DNA of 64,000 bases from Sulfitobacter sp. JL08 (GTDB lineage Bacteria; Pseudomonadota; Alphaproteobacteria; Rhodobacterales; Rhodobacteraceae), in contig NZ_CP025815.1 of assembly GCF_003352045.1 (NCBI RefSeq), positions 3,720,001-3,784,000 of the forward strand. The letters are read 5' to 3'. Below the pieces are notes generated by a model that was not told the DNA's origin, made no database searches, and saw nothing but the letters and a program-made list of their open reading frames with translations. This document shows, in pieces, positions 43,767 through 54,200 of this stretch. The first letter of the stretch is position 1. The number at the start of each line of letters is the position of its first letter. Position numbers and translations under genes: made by a program.

Positions 43767-44702
43767 TTAGGTTGATGACGCATCCTCCTGCACAAGATTG
43801 ACGAATATGTCTTCCAGACTGCTTTGCTGGGTTTGCAGATCGCGCAGAACCAGACCGGCGCCGGCCAGATCGGCCAGCAGCTTGGTGATGCCTGTCCGGT
43901 CGCTCTTAGTATCATAGGTATAGATCAGGCTGAGTTTGTCAGCGCCCAGTTCCAGTTGGTAATGCGACAGGGCAGCGGGTATTTCAGGTGTCTTGTTCTG
44001 GATGTGGATCACCAGCCGTTTCTGGCCCATTCGCGCCATCAACGCGGTTTTGTCTTCCACCAGAAGCAGGGCACCCTTGTTGATCACACCCACGCGATCC
44101 GCGATGGCTTCGGCTTCTTCGATGTAATGCGTCGTCAGGATGATCGTAACGCCGCTGGCTTTCAAACCGGCAACGATATCCCACATGTCCTTGCGCAGTT
44201 CGACATCAACACCGGCTGTAGGTTCATCCAGAAACAGGATGTCCGGTTCATGGCTTAACGCTTTGGCAATCAACACGCGGCGCTTCATACCGCCCGACAG
44301 TTCCATGATGCGGTTGTTGCGTTTGTCCCAAAGTGACAATTGCCGCAATATCCTTTCAAGGATGGCATCATCGCGGGCCTTCCCGAACAGTCCGCGCGAA
44401 AATCGGACCGTGTTGATCACTTTTTCAAAAGGCTCAAGCGCGATTTCCTGCGGCACCAGCCCGATCATCGCGCGCGCAGCGCGGTAGTCTGTCATGATGT
44501 CATGACCGGCAACCGTGACAGAGCCGGATGTCGGTGTGGTGATGCCACACACGGTAGAAATCAACGTCGTCTTGCCAGCACCGTTTGGTCCCAGCAGCGC
44601 GATGATTTCGCCCTTTTCGATCTGCAGGCTAACGCCCTTTAGCGCTTCGAACCCGTCGTCATAGGATTTGCGAAGGTCGCGGATGTCCAGCACTGGTGCC
44701 AT
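43767..44702 (-). CDS. ABC transporter ATP-binding protein (ABC-2 exporter)
   Basis: 311 aa. Walker A is GPNGAGKTT (about residues 38-46), the signature is [15 protein letters not shown], and Walker B is [12 protein letters not shown], with a switch His in [14 protein letters not shown]. This is the YadG/CcmA-like subfamily that works with ABC-2 permeases. The next gene downstream is that permease. Confidence 0.93.
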   Translation of the reverse strand: MAPVLDIRDLRKSYDDGFEALKGVSLQIEKGEIIALLGPNGAGKTTLISTVCGITTPTSGSVTVAGHDIMTDYRAARAMIGLVPQEIALEPFEKVINTVRFSRGLFGKARDDAILERILRQLSLWDKRNNRIMELSGGMKRRVLIAKALSHEPDILFLDEPTAGVDVELRKDMWDIVAGLKASGVTIILTTHYIEEAEAIADRVGVINKGALLLVEDKTALMARMGQKRLVIHIQNKTPEIPAALSHYQLELGADKLSLIYTYDTKSDRTGITKLLADLAGAGLVLRDLQTQQSSLEDIFVNLVQEDASST

Positions 44703-44780
44703 GAAGTCAGAAAGCCTTGGTTGTTTGCGCGAACCCTAAAAGGCAAACCCGCGATTGGATACCGCGCAATTGCACAGACT

Positions 44781-44802
44781 GACCTGCGTAACCGCGCAGG
44801 TC
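44781..44802 (-). terminator. Hairpin immediately after the CoxG-like gene
   Basis: Perfect 8-bp arms GACCTGCG (44781-44788) and CGCAGGTC (44795-44802) with a 6-base loop abut the stop codon of the CoxG-like gene. The position suggests a terminator or mRNA-stabilising stem. A T-tract is lacking. Confidence 0.45.
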
Positions 44803-45327
44803 TTAGCCACGTTTGGTAAACCGTTTGATCCAGCCTTTCTTTTCGGCCTCGGGCGCTGCGTCGCCGTCTTCCGCACCTTCTGCGGGTCCTTCCAACACTT
44901 CCTGAAACCGAGTGAAAAACTGATCGGCCATTTTCTTGGCAAATCCGTCAATCAGCCTGCTGCCCAATTGCGCAAGCTTTCCGCCAACCTTCGCTTCGAC
45001 ATCGTAAATCAGCCGCGTGCCGCCGTCTTCCAGCGGTTCAAGACGAACATTTGCGCCGCCCTTGGCAAACCCGGCGGCACCGCCCTTGCCTTCTCCGGAA
45101 ATGATCAGGGATGTGTTTTCAACCATTTCCGAAAGAACCACAGTACCCTTGAAAGTGGCTTTTACGGGGCCAACCTTTTGCACCACGACCGCCTCGAACC
45201 CGTCTTCGGGCGATCCTGTGACCTCTTGCGCGCCGGGCACACATTCCATCAGCACATCGGGACTTAGCAAAGCCGCATAGACTGTGGCCGGGGGGGCCTG
45301 AATATCGCGCTGATCGCTCATCTGCAT
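44803..45327 (-). CDS. CoxG-like SRPBCC-fold protein
   Basis: 174 aa. It has the carbon-monoxide-dehydrogenase subunit G family fold: RDIQAPPATVYAALLSPDVLMECVPGAQ, then VGPVKATFKGTVVLSE and LIYDVEAKVGGKLAQLGSRLIDGFAKKM. CoxG proteins help assemble or recruit molybdenum hydroxylases at the membrane and also occur without coxMSL. No hydroxylase genes are adjacent here. A C-terminal acidic then basic tail (EGAEDGDAAPEAEKKGWIKRF) is visible. ATG at 45325-45327 follows GAGGAG. Confidence 0.87.
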   Translation of the reverse strand: MQMSDQRDIQAPPATVYAALLSPDVLMECVPGAQEVTGSPEDGFEAVVVQKVGPVKATFKGTVVLSEMVENTSLIISGEGKGGAAGFAKGGANVRLEPLEDGGTRLIYDVEAKVGGKLAQLGSRLIDGFAKKMADQFFTRFQEVLEGPAEGAEDGDAAPEAEKKGWIKRFTKRG

Positions 45328-45470
45328 AATGTGTCTCCTCGCTGTGCTCATTGTTTTCTAATGCATCTTTGGATGGCCGCCAACGACGTTTCGATCCGGT
45401 GTCGCAAACAGGCATAGACACCAGCCAGCGCTGTGTTAGCGGTGAAGTCAAATCAAAGTAGGAACTTCAT

Positions 45471-46451
45471 TTGACCTCTGCCCTGAGAAATCAGTCCAGT
45501 GTCGGCATTGCTTTCATTCTGGCCGGCATGCTCAGCATTTCGCTGAATGATCTGATGATTAAACTGTTGTCTGGCGATTATCCCCTGCACCAGATCGTTT
45601 TCGCGCGATCCAGCATTGGTATTCTGTTCACGCTGATCCTTGTGCGGTTCGAAGGCGGGCTTTCGATTTTGAAGACAAAGCAACCTGCCTTGCATCTGCT
45701 GCGCGGTGTTTTGATCGTGATCGCCAACATGACATTTTTCGTGGCACTTGCCGCCTTGCCGCTGGCGGATGCAACGGCCCTGTTTTTTGCAGCGCCGTTG
45801 TTCATAACCCTTTTGTCCATTCCAATACTGGGTGAAAAAGTCGGGCCTTTGCGGATCATCGCTGTTGCCATCGGATTTTTGGGCGTCATCGTCATGCAGC
45901 GCCCATGGGAAGGATCAGATGATCTCATGGCAAGCCGCATCGTGCTTTTGTTGCCGGTTTTGTCCGCCATCACATATGCGTTCAACCAGATCCTGACACG
46001 AAAACTGGGCGGAACGACCAAGGCTTCGGCACTGGCATTATACATTCAGGCAACGTTTATTGTTGTGTCGGTCCTGTTTTACGTCGTCGCCGGCGACGGG
46101 CGCTTTGCCCAAGGGTCCGAAAACAGCAGTGTGCAGTTTCTTCTGCGGGCCTGGGTCTGGCCCACAGACAATGATATCTGGGTCATGCTCGGGCTTGGCG
46201 TGAACTCTGCGATCATCGGATATTGCCTCAGTCAGGCGTACAGGATGGCCGACGCTGCCACGATCGCACCGTTTGAATATGTCGGCCTGCTTCTGGCCGT
46301 TTTCTGGGGCTGGGTCTTCTGGGCCGAAATCCCGGTGTGGGAGGTTTGGCTGGGCATGCTTCTGATCATGGGATCGGGCCTGTTCGTGTTTTTGCGCGAA
46401 CGGCAAAAGGCAAGGAAACTGGCATCAGCAACTGTGAACCGGCGCTACTAA
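45471..46451 (+). CDS. EamA/DMT-family transporter
   Basis: 326 aa with ten predicted membrane helices in two EamA repeats (FILAGMLSISLNDLMIKLL near the N-terminus, YAFNQILTRKLGG at the second repeat). It is probably an exporter of a small metabolite. The start is TTG at 45471 with AGTAGGAAC at suitable spacing, since no ATG/GTG is available before the first helix. It is divergent from the CoxG-like gene and followed by a terminator hairpin. Confidence 0.88.
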   Translation: MTSALRNQSSVGIAFILAGMLSISLNDLMIKLLSGDYPLHQIVFARSSIGILFTLILVRFEGGLSILKTKQPALHLLRGVLIVIANMTFFVALAALPLADATALFFAAPLFITLLSIPILGEKVGPLRIIAVAIGFLGVIVMQRPWEGSDDLMASRIVLLLPVLSAITYAFNQILTRKLGGTTKASALALYIQATFIVVSVLFYVVAGDGRFAQGSENSSVQFLLRAWVWPTDNDIWVMLGLGVNSAIIGYCLSQAYRMADAATIAPFEYVGLLLAVFWGWVFWAEIPVWEVWLGMLLIMGSGLFVFLRERQKARKLASATVNRRY

Positions 46452-46482
46452 GGCGCTGCCTTCCTTTGCCGGTGCCATTTTT
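46452..46482 (+). terminator. Rho-independent terminator after the DMT transporter gene
   Basis: The stem GGCGCTG/CGGTGCC (46452-46458 with 46470-46476, including G:U pairs) is followed by ATTTTT (46477-46482), directly after the TAA stop. This is the standard arrangement for an intrinsic terminator. Confidence 0.65.
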
Positions 46483-46619
46483 GCATGCTTGATACGCTTC
46501 AAGATACCGGACCTGTCCGCATCCACGAAGGTTGCGCCCCGTGATTGGCGGCGTTACCGTTATTGAAAGGATGTGTCAGGCATTCCAATCAACAAAAAAC
46601 ACGGGGGCGTTTAATCAGA

Positions 46620-47714
46620 ATGCTAAAGACACTTGCTCGCACAATTACGCTTGTCCTGCTTTGCGCTCCCGCACATGCGCAACAACCCCCGCCGCCCGCC
46701 GTCATTGTAACGCAGGCAATCCTTGAAAACGTGAACGAAAGCGCTGTGTTCAACGGGCGGCTGGAAGCAGACCAGCGCGTTGATCTGCGGGCACGTGTCA
46801 GCGGAACGCTGATGGAAGTTCTGTTTGAACCGGGCGATATCGTATCAGAAGGCGATGTCCTGTTTCTTATCGAAGAAACACTTTACGCCGCCGCTGTGAA
46901 AGAAGCCGAAGGATCACTGGTTTCGACCGAAGCAGAGCGCAAACTTGCAGAACTTGAACGCGACAGACAACAGGTTCTGGTCGAACGCGAAGCATCGGCA
47001 CAAACACAACTGGATCGTGCCGAAGCCGCGCTTGGTCAGGCCGAGGGTTCTGTTATCCGCCTGAATGCCGCGCTTGATACCGCAAGACTGAATTTGTCCT
47101 ATACCAAGGTCGTTGCGCCTTTTTCGGGGCGTTTAGGCGTTGCACAAGTGGACGAAGGCGCACTTGTCGGGCTTGAAAGCGGGCCGCTGGTGACGCTCAC
47201 AAAGCTTGATCCGATACACGCAGAATTCCCGGTATCGACAGCCAATCTGCGTGCGCATCTGGATCGTGTGGCTTCTGGCAAGTCCAGCAACGAGGCCGTC
47301 GTGTCTTTGATCCTGGCAAACGGGGATACCTATGAAAGAATGGGTGACGTCGATTTTGTGGACAGCGCTGTCAATTCGGCAACCGACTCTGTGAACGTCC
47401 GGGCCAGGTTCGACAACCCGGAAGGTGTTCTTCTTGATACAGAGCTTGTTCGCGTTGTTCTGACATCGGGCGAGGCAACCGAAGTCCTGACGGTGCCGCA
47501 ACAAGCCATCCAGCGCGATCTGCAAGGCGCATTTGTTCTGGTTGTGGCCGACGATAATACTGCCCAACAGCGGCGCGTCGAAGTTGACCGGATTGCGCAG
47601 GGCAAGGCGATTGTGTCCGACGGACTGGTCGCAGGTGAAAAGGTGGTTACAGACGGCATCAACAAGGTGCGCCCCGGCATGGTCGTTGATGCGGCCACTG
47701 CGGACAACGGATAG
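46620..47714 (+). CDS. RND efflux periplasmic adaptor
   Basis: 364 aa. A signal peptide ([20 protein letters not shown]) precedes the lipoyl half-motif around [25 protein letters not shown], a helical hairpin (about 95-155), [14 protein letters not shown], and a barrel domain ending near [10 protein letters not shown]. It is the AcrA/MexA-type adaptor for the pump encoded 4 bases downstream. No outer-membrane factor is adjacent. ATG at 46620-46622 is used, and longer in-frame starts lie in non-coding sequence. Confidence 0.92.
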   Translation: MLKTLARTITLVLLCAPAHAQQPPPPAVIVTQAILENVNESAVFNGRLEADQRVDLRARVSGTLMEVLFEPGDIVSEGDVLFLIEETLYAAAVKEAEGSLVSTEAERKLAELERDRQQVLVEREASAQTQLDRAEAALGQAEGSVIRLNAALDTARLNLSYTKVVAPFSGRLGVAQVDEGALVGLESGPLVTLTKLDPIHAEFPVSTANLRAHLDRVASGKSSNEAVVSLILANGDTYERMGDVDFVDSAVNSATDSVNVRARFDNPEGVLLDTELVRVVLTSGEATEVLTVPQQAIQRDLQGAFVLVVADDNTAQQRRVEVDRIAQGKAIVSDGLVAGEKVVTDGINKVRPGMVVDAATADNG

Positions 47715-47718
47715 TCCG

Positions 47719-50700
47719 ATGCTGGCAGATCTCTTTATTGCGCGCCCCCGCTTTGCCGGCGTCATTTCAATCGTCATGTTTCTGGCCGGTCTTATCGCCC
47801 TGACGCGGATGCCGGTCGAACAGTTCCCCGATATCGTTCCGCCGCAGGTCACCGTGACCGCATCTTATCCCGGTGCCGGGGCCGAAGTGACGGAACAAAC
47901 CGTCGCGCAGGTGATCGAAGACAAGGTCATTGGCGTCGATGACATGATTTACATGAAATCCACGTCGGGCGCGGATGGCAGTTACACGCTGAACGTCAGC
48001 TTTGCAGTCGGCACCGACCCCGACATCGCCACTGTCAACGTACAGAACCGTGTGGCATTGGCTGAACCGTTGCTGCCGGCTGATGTGCGCAACACCGGGA
48101 TCAGTGTGGCCTCCAAATCGACATCGCTGCTGATGGGTATCGTGCTCTACGCCAAAGACGAAAGCGTCGACGGTCCTTTGCTGACCAACTACGCGCGCAT
48201 CAACCTTGTTGATCAGTTGAAAAGGGTGGCAGGGGTTGGCGATGCCAAGCTTTTTGGCAGTGACGATTTTGCCATGCAGATCAATCTGGACATTGACCGA
48301 CTGACGGCCCTTGGGCTGGTGCCTGATGATATCTCGGCAGCGCTGCGCACCCAGAACGTTCAGGCGGCTGCAGGGCGCGTTGGCGGGCAACCGATGACGG
48401 AAGACCCAGGTCTGCAATTGAACATCACGACCACCGGCCGCCTGTCCGATGCCGAAGAATTCGCCGAAATCATCGTTCGGTCCAACCCTGACGGATCGGT
48501 GATCCGTATTGGCGACGTGGCCACGGTAATTCTGGGCGAAAAAAGCGCTGACGTCATCACCAGCTTTGACGGTGTGCCGGGCACGCTGATCGGCATGTAT
48601 CTGGCCCCCGGTTCCAATGCCCTGAATGCGGCCGAAGACGCCAAGCACCTGATGGAACGGCTGTCGCAGAATTTCCCGTCCGGCATCGGATACGATATCA
48701 TTTCGGACAATTCCGTGTTCGTCGAAGAAAGCATTCTGGCGGTTGAACACACTTTGATCGAAGCGTTCGTTCTGGTCGTGCTGATCGTATTCCTGTTTCT
48801 GGGGAATTTGCGCGCCACGATCGTACCTCTTGTCGCCGTGCCCGTGGCATTGGTTGGTACCTTTGCGGTGATGATGGCGATGGGGTTTTCGCTGAACACC
48901 GTGTCATTGCTTGCACTGGTACTGGCCATCGGGATCGTGGTGGATGACGCCATTGTTGTTGTCGAGGCCGTCGAGGCCAAGATGGAGGAAAACCCCGGGA
49001 TGAGCCCCGCCGAAGCGGCCAGTGCCGCAATGGGCGAAATCACCGGTGCGATCCTTGCCATTACGCTGGTGCTGTTGTCGGTTTTCGTGCCGGTCGCCTT
49101 TATTCCCGGTATATCCGGCCAGCTGTTCCAGCAATTCGCGGTGGCTGTATCTGTCTCGATGGTGATTTCGGCGATTAACGCGCTGACCTTGTCACCGGCC
49201 CTGTGTGCCATTTTGTTAAAACCGCACCACGGACCCAAGAAAGGTATCCTTGGCTGGATCTCAAACCGCATCGACAATGCGCGCGACGGCTATGCAAATG
49301 TGGCGGGTCACATTGCCCGCAGGGCTGTATTGGGCGTGCTGCTACTGGTCGGAGCAGGCGTTATGACCGGGCTTCTGTTCGGCAAGATCCCAACCGGGTT
49401 TTTACCCGCGGAAGATCAGGGATCTTACATTGTAGAAACAAGATTGCCGGAATCCGCATCCGTAAACCGGACATTCGCAGCCCAGCGCCAGGTCGAAGAC
49501 CTGATCCGCGAAATTCCCGGCGTCAAGACCGTGACCAGCGTTGTCGGCTACTCCATTCTTGACGGCATCGTAAAATCAAATGCGGCCTTTTCGTTTGTTT
49601 CGATGGACGAGTTTGCCGAGCGTACCACAGTCGAAACATCGGTTTTTTCCGCCATTCAATCGACACTTGTTCGCGGCAGTACAATACGTGAAGCGCAGGT
49701 GATCGCATTCAACCTGCCACCCATTGCCGGGCTGGGCAGCGGCTCAGGCTTCGAAATGCAGCTGACCGATCTGCAAGGGCGCAGTGCTGCCGATCTGGCC
49801 GCAACGGCGCGCGGACTGACAGTTGCTGCCAATCAGCATCCTGATCTGTCCGGCGTCTATACAACCTTTTCGGCCAACAGCCCGCAACTGTTCCTGAATA
49901 TCGATCGAAAGCGGCTTTATACGCTGGGTGTTCAGGTAAGTGATGTGTTCTCGGCTTTGCAGGCGTCTTTGGGTGGCCTCTACATCAACGATTTCAACCT
50001 GTTCGGCCGGGCATGGCAGGTGCGCGTGATTGCGCAGGAACAGAACCGCGATGCCGTAGACGATATCAACCGGATTCACGTCCGTTCAAACACCGGCCAA
50101 ATGGTTCCGTTATCTGCATTTGCGACGGTTGAATACACGACCGGCCCGATGTCATTGCAGCGTTATAACAACGTGCGGACCGCCACGATTAACGGTGATC
50201 CGGCTGCTGGCGCGTCTTCGGGCGATGCGATTGCGGCGATGGAACAGATCATGGCGGCCAATGCACCACCCGGCTTTGATTACGAATGGACCGGAACCGC
50301 TCTTCAGGAAAAAGCGGCTTCTGGGCAAACCACAGTCATTCTGGCGCTGGCCGTTTTGTTTGCCTATCTGTTTCTGGTCGCGCTTTACGAAAGCTGGACC
50401 ATTCCGGTTCCGGTTCTGTTGTCGGTCATTTTCGGCGTTCTGGGTGCGATGATTGCCTTGCTGGTCACCGGATTGCCTTTCAATATCTATGCCCAGATCG
50501 GGTTGGTTGTGCTGCTTGCACTTGCAGCCAAGAACGCGATTCTTATCGTGGAATTCGCCATGGCGAAACGGGCCGCCGGCCTCTCGATTATCGACGCCGC
50601 GATATCCGGCGCCAGCGCACGGTTTCGCGCGGTGATGATGACAAGCTTTGCCTTTATCGCGGGCCTTATCCCACTGGTCACAGCCGAAGGTGCTTCGATG

Positions 50701-50862
50701 CTGAGCAGGCGCGCGGTTGGTACCGGTGTTGCAGGCGGGATGCTGGCAGCGGCAGCCGTCGGGATCTTTGTGATCCCTGCCTTATACGTCGTGTTTCAGA
50801 CATTGCGGGAAAAGGTCAAACGACAACCGGACGCGACAACTCCGGATCAACCGTCCACATAG
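47719..50862 (+). CDS. RND multidrug efflux pump, HAE1/AcrB family
   Basis: 1047 aa, normal AcrB length. Twelve membrane helices. It begins [17 protein letters not shown] and [23 protein letters not shown], typical of HAE1 pumps. The proton-relay Asp pair is in [17 protein letters not shown], and the second-half motif [12 protein letters not shown] supplies the conserved Asn/Lys region. It exports hydrophobic or amphipathic compounds with the adaptor encoded just upstream. It is distinct from the longer RND protein at 17901 and much closer to classical AcrB. Confidence 0.95.
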   Translation: MLADLFIARPRFAGVISIVMFLAGLIALTRMPVEQFPDIVPPQVTVTASYPGAGAEVTEQTVAQVIEDKVIGVDDMIYMKSTSGADGSYTLNVSFAVGTDPDIATVNVQNRVALAEPLLPADVRNTGISVASKSTSLLMGIVLYAKDESVDGPLLTNYARINLVDQLKRVAGVGDAKLFGSDDFAMQINLDIDRLTALGLVPDDISAALRTQNVQAAAGRVGGQPMTEDPGLQLNITTTGRLSDAEEFAEIIVRSNPDGSVIRIGDVATVILGEKSADVITSFDGVPGTLIGMYLAPGSNALNAAEDAKHLMERLSQNFPSGIGYDIISDNSVFVEESILAVEHTLIEAFVLVVLIVFLFLGNLRATIVPLVAVPVALVGTFAVMMAMGFSLNTVSLLALVLAIGIVVDDAIVVVEAVEAKMEENPGMSPAEAASAAMGEITGAILAITLVLLSVFVPVAFIPGISGQLFQQFAVAVSVSMVISAINALTLSPALCAILLKPHHGPKKGILGWISNRIDNARDGYANVAGHIARRAVLGVLLLVGAGVMTGLLFGKIPTGFLPAEDQGSYIVETRLPESASVNRTFAAQRQVEDLIREIPGVKTVTSVVGYSILDGIVKSNAAFSFVSMDEFAERTTVETSVFSAIQSTLVRGSTIREAQVIAFNLPPIAGLGSGSGFEMQLTDLQGRSAADLAATARGLTVAANQHPDLSGVYTTFSANSPQLFLNIDRKRLYTLGVQVSDVFSALQASLGGLYINDFNLFGRAWQVRVIAQEQNRDAVDDINRIHVRSNTGQMVPLSAFATVEYTTGPMSLQRYNNVRTATINGDPAAGASSGDAIAAMEQIMAANAPPGFDYEWTGTALQEKAASGQTTVILALAVLFAYLFLVALYESWTIPVPVLLSVIFGVLGAMIALLVTGLPFNIYAQIGLVVLLALAAKNAILIVEFAMAKRAAGLSIIDAAISGASARFRAVMMTSFAFIAGLIPLVTAEGASMLSRRAVGTGVAGGMLAAAAVGIFVIPALYVVFQTLREKVKRQPDATTPDQPST

Positions 50863-50944
50863 GTTTACTGCGGGTTCAGGAGTGGCCAAGGGTTATAATC
50901 CGCCGGAACAAACTCGCATTCATCCCGGCGGGCACCCGAACCAC

Positions 50945-51244
50945 TCACTCTGTCCAGCAAGGTTTCCCCTGGGACATAATGCCGTGGCACTCGTCACTAC
51001 AGGGATCGTTAGACAGCCCAAAATGGGCCAGTATATGACGCCGATAAGCGTCAGGTGTCAGGAATTTGGCGCAAGTAAGGCCGGGTTTTCCGGGTCGTTT
51101 TTTCGTCCGGCTCGGTTTCGGAAACATTGGCGGGCAAATCATCTGGCCGTTGCAGATTTCACAAAGATATCCCGCCCGACTGTTTCCAGGATCAGCACGA
51201 AAATCGCCCCAAACCGCTTTAACAATTGAGGCGAAATTGCCCAT
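50945..51244 (-). CDS. Possible small cysteine-rich protein (doubtful gene)
   Basis: About 99 codons on the minus strand in the 431-base gap between the RND pump and hemA. It contains CEIC, QMIC and PCSDEC cysteine clusters and an H-x3-H in YRRHILAHFGL, loosely like a zinc finger. There is no good ribosome site at either possible start (ATG 51242-51244 or TTG 51269-51271), and I recognise no family. It may be a relic. Nothing else is seen in the gap. Confidence 0.25.
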   Translation of the reverse strand: MGNFASIVKAVWGDFRADPGNSRAGYLCEICNGQMICPPMFPKPSRTKKRPGKPGLTCAKFLTPDAYRRHILAHFGLSNDPCSDECHGIMSQGKPCWTE

Positions 51245-51293
51245 CTTCAATAATGGCCAATTCCGGAACAATCTGTTTCTGAGCGCGGCAAAT

Positions 51294-52517
51294 CTACTGC
51301 GCGGCCACAGGCAACCGGGCCAGCTTGCACTGATTCCACAATTGCGCCAACGCGTTCACCAACCGGTCAAGATCTTGCGTGCTGTGAACAGGTGACGGAG
51401 TGATGCGCAACCGTTCCGTGCCTTTCGGGACTGTCGGATAATTGATCGGCTGAATGTAAATTCCGAATTGGTCCAGCAGCAGGTCCGAGATGTATTTGCA
51501 CTTGACCGGATCGCCAACCATCACTGGGATGATATGACTGGGATTATCCAGATGCGGTATGCCTGCCTTGTCCAGGCGCATACGCAGTTCTGCCACGCGT
51601 TTCTGTTGCAAGGCCCGTTCGCTCTGGCTTGATTTCAGATGGCGAACCGATGCGGCGGCACCGGCGGCGATGGCAGGCGGCAGCGCCGTGGTGAAAATGA
51701 ACCCGCTTGAGAAACTGCGCACGAAATCACACAGTGCAGCGGAAGCCGCGATATATCCGCCAACAACACCAAATGCCTTGCCCAGCGTTCCCTCGATCAC
51801 TGTCAGCCGGTGCATCAGCCCTTCGCGTTCGGCAATGCCGCCGCCACGTGGCCCATAAAGGCCAACAGCGTGTACCTCGTCCAGATAGGTCATCGCGCCA
51901 TACCGGTCGGCAAGATCACAAATCTCGGCAATCGGGGCAATGTCGCCATCCATTGAATAGACGCTTTCAAAGGCGATCAGCTTGGGCGCGTTCGCCGGGG
52001 CCGCAGCCAGTTTCGCCTCGAGATCGGCAAGGTCATTGTGCTTCCAGATCACTTTGGGTGCCCGCGAATGGCGAATACCCTCGATCATGCTTGCGTGGTT
52101 CAAGGCATCGGAAAACACGATGCAATCAGGAATTTCCGACGCCAGTGTTCCCAGCGCGGCCCAGTTTGACACGTATCCCGATGTAAACAGCAGGGCCGCT
52201 TCCTTGCCGTGCAGATCAGCCAGTTCAGCCTCAAGCAGAACGTGATCATGCGTGGTGCCGGAAATATTGCGTGTTCCCCCCGCGCCAGCACCACACCTGT
52301 CCAGCGCGGTATGCATCGCGTTCAGAACCGACGGATGCTGCCCCATCCCAAGATAATCGTTTGAACACCACACCGTGACATCCTGCTGGTCGTCACCCTT
52401 GTGTCGGGTGGCCGCGGGAAAGTGCCCCTTGTGCCGTGCCAGATCGGTGAAGACGCGGTAATTCCCTTCTTCCTTGAGGCGCGAAAGACGATCATGGAAA
52501 TAGGTTTCATATGTCAT
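51294..52517 (-). CDS. hemA: 5-aminolevulinate synthase
   Basis: 407 aa, full length. It condenses glycine and succinyl-CoA to 5-aminolevulinate, the first step of haem and bacteriochlorophyll synthesis in alphaproteobacteria (C4 route). The PLP enzyme features are [40 protein letters not shown], and the PLP-binding Lys in [16 protein letters not shown]. It is divergent from the dnr gene, with a Dnr/Fnr-type box between them. Placement in the denitrification island suggests a supply of haem for nitrite and NO reductases. Rhodobacterales often have a second hemA copy. Confidence 0.95.
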   Translation of the reverse strand: MTYETYFHDRLSRLKEEGNYRVFTDLARHKGHFPAATRHKGDDQQDVTVWCSNDYLGMGQHPSVLNAMHTALDRCGAGAGGTRNISGTTHDHVLLEAELADLHGKEAALLFTSGYVSNWAALGTLASEIPDCIVFSDALNHASMIEGIRHSRAPKVIWKHNDLADLEAKLAAAPANAPKLIAFESVYSMDGDIAPIAEICDLADRYGAMTYLDEVHAVGLYGPRGGGIAEREGLMHRLTVIEGTLGKAFGVVGGYIAASAALCDFVRSFSSGFIFTTALPPAIAAGAAASVRHLKSSQSERALQQKRVAELRMRLDKAGIPHLDNPSHIIPVMVGDPVKCKYISDLLLDQFGIYIQPINYPTVPKGTERLRITPSPVHSTQDLDRLVNALAQLWNQCKLARLPVAAQ

Positions 52518-52552
52518 GTCAGACCCCTCGGACTTTTGGTGTTGATGGCCAA

Positions 52553-52594
52553 AAAATAGGATGCGGCACCGTTTGCTTCCTTGACTAACGTCAA
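52553..52594 (-). promoter_or_regulatory. Dnr/Fnr-type box and -10 element of the hemA promoter
   Basis: Perfect palindrome TTGAC-TAAC-GTCAA at 52581-52594 between hemA and dnr. On the hemA strand a -10-like TATTTT lies at 52553-52558, with its centre 32 bases from the centre of the box. This matches the spacing of class II Crp/Fnr-activated promoters (box at -41.5). The box is 83 bases upstream of the dnr start codon and may act there as well. Confidence 0.75.
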
Positions 52595-52676
52595 GTCATC
52601 GAGCCGCAGCCTTCAAAAGTCTTGGTTGCCATGTTTTCGCGCCACACATAGCATGGCAAAAAAGCGTGGAACCAGA

Positions 52677-53384
52677 ATGATCAAAGACTTGAACTTGAAA
52701 ACAGCCAGAGAGTCTTTGCTGCTACGCAGCCTGCCTGATCCTGTTGTTGATACCGTGCTTAAAGGCGCACACACCCGGACCGCGACACGGGGCGAAACTC
52801 TTTTTCTGCAGGGTGAAATGGCACAAGTTATTCATGTCGTTCTGGATGGCTGGGTGAAACTGTACCGTATTGCCCCAAACGGAAACGAAGCCGTGGTCAG
52901 CGTGTTCACCCGCGGCAGCAGTTTTGGTGAAGCCGTTGCACTGCGTCATCTGGACTATCCGGTATCGGGAGAGGCGGTAACCGACTGCACATTGATGCAA
53001 ATCTCGGCAACCTCGCTCATTTCGCTGATGAAGGACCAGCCGGAAATCTGCGTTTCGATTTTGGCATCAACCTTTCAGCACCTGCATTCTCTTGTGTCAC
53101 AAGTTGAACAAATCAAGGCACAGACCGGGGCCCAGCGGGTTGCGGAATTCCTGCTGGATTTAAGCAACTGTGCTGATGGAAGCTGCGTTGTGACCCTGCC
53201 CTACGACAAGGTTCTGATCGCTGGCCGGCTTGGGATGAAACCGGAAAGCCTGTCCCGCGCGTTTTCGAAATTGCGCCCCGTTGGCGTGCGGATTTCCAAA
53301 AACCACGCCACGATCGATAATGTGGAACGCTTGCGTGACTACGCCGAAGAAGATCCTGCGGCAGCCTGGAACAAAGCGCTGTGA
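52677..53384 (+). CDS. Crp/Fnr-family regulator of the Dnr (NO-responsive) type
   Basis: 235 aa. It has a cyclic-nucleotide-binding-like sensor domain (GETLFLQGEMAQVIHVVLDGWVKLY, then GSSFGEAVALRHLDYPVSGEA), a dimerisation helix, and a winged helix (YDKVLIAGRLGMKPESLSRAFSKLRPVGV). The N-terminal cysteine cluster of Fnr is absent, so it is not an oxygen-sensing Fe-S protein. The Dnr/NnrR group senses nitric oxide with haem and activates nir and nor genes. ATG at 52677-52679 is used, and another at 52653 is possible. The stop overlaps the DUF4202 gene (GTGA). Confidence 0.87.
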   Translation: MIKDLNLKTARESLLLRSLPDPVVDTVLKGAHTRTATRGETLFLQGEMAQVIHVVLDGWVKLYRIAPNGNEAVVSVFTRGSSFGEAVALRHLDYPVSGEAVTDCTLMQISATSLISLMKDQPEICVSILASTFQHLHSLVSQVEQIKAQTGAQRVAEFLLDLSNCADGSCVVTLPYDKVLIAGRLGMKPESLSRAFSKLRPVGVRISKNHATIDNVERLRDYAEEDPAAAWNKAL

Positions 53385-53941
53385 GCAGACTGGAACAGGC
53401 GCTTTCACGGATTGACGCGGCCAACGCGGCCGATCCCGATACAGCCGAAGGCGCGCCCGCCGCGCAGCTTTATGGCCAACGGATGAGCGCGGAACTCGCG
53501 CGCCTTTTTCCCGACGCGTCAGAGCCGCTGCAAATCGCCGCCCGCGGTCAACATATTGAACGCTGGGTTCTGAAGCGGGCCGATTTTCCGCAGGACCGCG
53601 CCGGATATCTGGCGTGGCGGCGCGATCTGGCCAGGCATCATGCGCATCGTGTCGGAGAGATCATGTTGGAGAGCGGCTATAGTGCAGATCAGGCAGATGC
53701 CGCAGGGCGGATGATCCGCAAAGAGGGGATCAAGCGCGACCCAGAGGTCCAGGCACTGGAAGACGTGATTTGTTTCGTCTTTCTGAAATGGTATTTTTCA
53801 CCGTTTTCCAAAACGCAAGCCCCCGACAAATTGCTGAGGATCGTGGAAAAGACAGCGCGCAAAATGTCGGCAGAAGGGCGTACGCGTGTTTTGAAGGAAT
53901 TCGATTTACCTGCCGATTTCGCGGACGCTTTCAAAACATGA
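53381..53941 (+). CDS. DUF4202 protein in the denitrification cluster
   Basis: 186 aa. It begins at GTG inside the dnr stop (GTGA) and reads MSRLEQALSRIDAANAADP. Charged, mostly helical, with His-rich stretches QHIERWVLKRADFPQDRAGYLAWRR and RHHAHRVGEIM, and an EDVICFVFLKWYF helix, matching the DUF4202 family (from memory). No signal peptide, so cytoplasmic. Function unknown. Coupling to dnr and the convergent overlap with norF (11 bases) make a role in nitrogen-oxide metabolism likely. Confidence 0.85.
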   Translation: MSRLEQALSRIDAANAADPDTAEGAPAAQLYGQRMSAELARLFPDASEPLQIAARGQHIERWVLKRADFPQDRAGYLAWRRDLARHHAHRVGEIMLESGYSADQADAAGRMIRKEGIKRDPEVQALEDVICFVFLKWYFSPFSKTQAPDKLLRIVEKTARKMSAEGRTRVLKEFDLPADFADAFKT

Positions 53942-54200
53942 ACGGGATCAGATAGAGGCCCAGCAACACGGTACAGAACACACCAAGCGCCAGCCCAAAG
54001 CCGCGGGCCCAGAACGGCGCGGCACACAGCCCCAGATAGCGCGACAGGATCACACGCGCTTTCAGCCAGGCAAGCAGCAGAACAATTGCCCCGCTCGCGG
54101 CATGCCACTGCGATGGCACAGGCAGGATCGACACCAACGTTGAAACGGCGCTGAACCCGATCAGCATCCCCCAACCCAAAATCAAGGCCCGCATCGTCAT
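53931..54200 (-). CDS. norF: NorF-like small membrane protein
   Basis: 89 aa with three hydrophobic helices. It starts MTMRALILGWGMLIGFSA and ends LLGLYLIPFMF. The size, helix pattern and position after norE match NorF, a small cytochrome-oxidase-subunit-IV-like protein needed for full NO reductase activity in Paracoccus. The ATG overlaps the norE stop (ATGA). Its 3' end overlaps the convergent DUF4202 gene by 11 bases. Confidence 0.83.
   Translation of the reverse strand: MTMRALILGWGMLIGFSAVSTLVSILPVPSQWHAASGAIVLLLAWLKARVILSRYLGLCAAPFWARGFGLALGVFCTVLLGLYLIPFMF

Noticed and set aside
50882-51229. Plus-strand ORF of 115 aa after the RND pump
   Set aside because: No family features, and low-complexity Arg/Pro/His content typical of antisense or non-coding frames.
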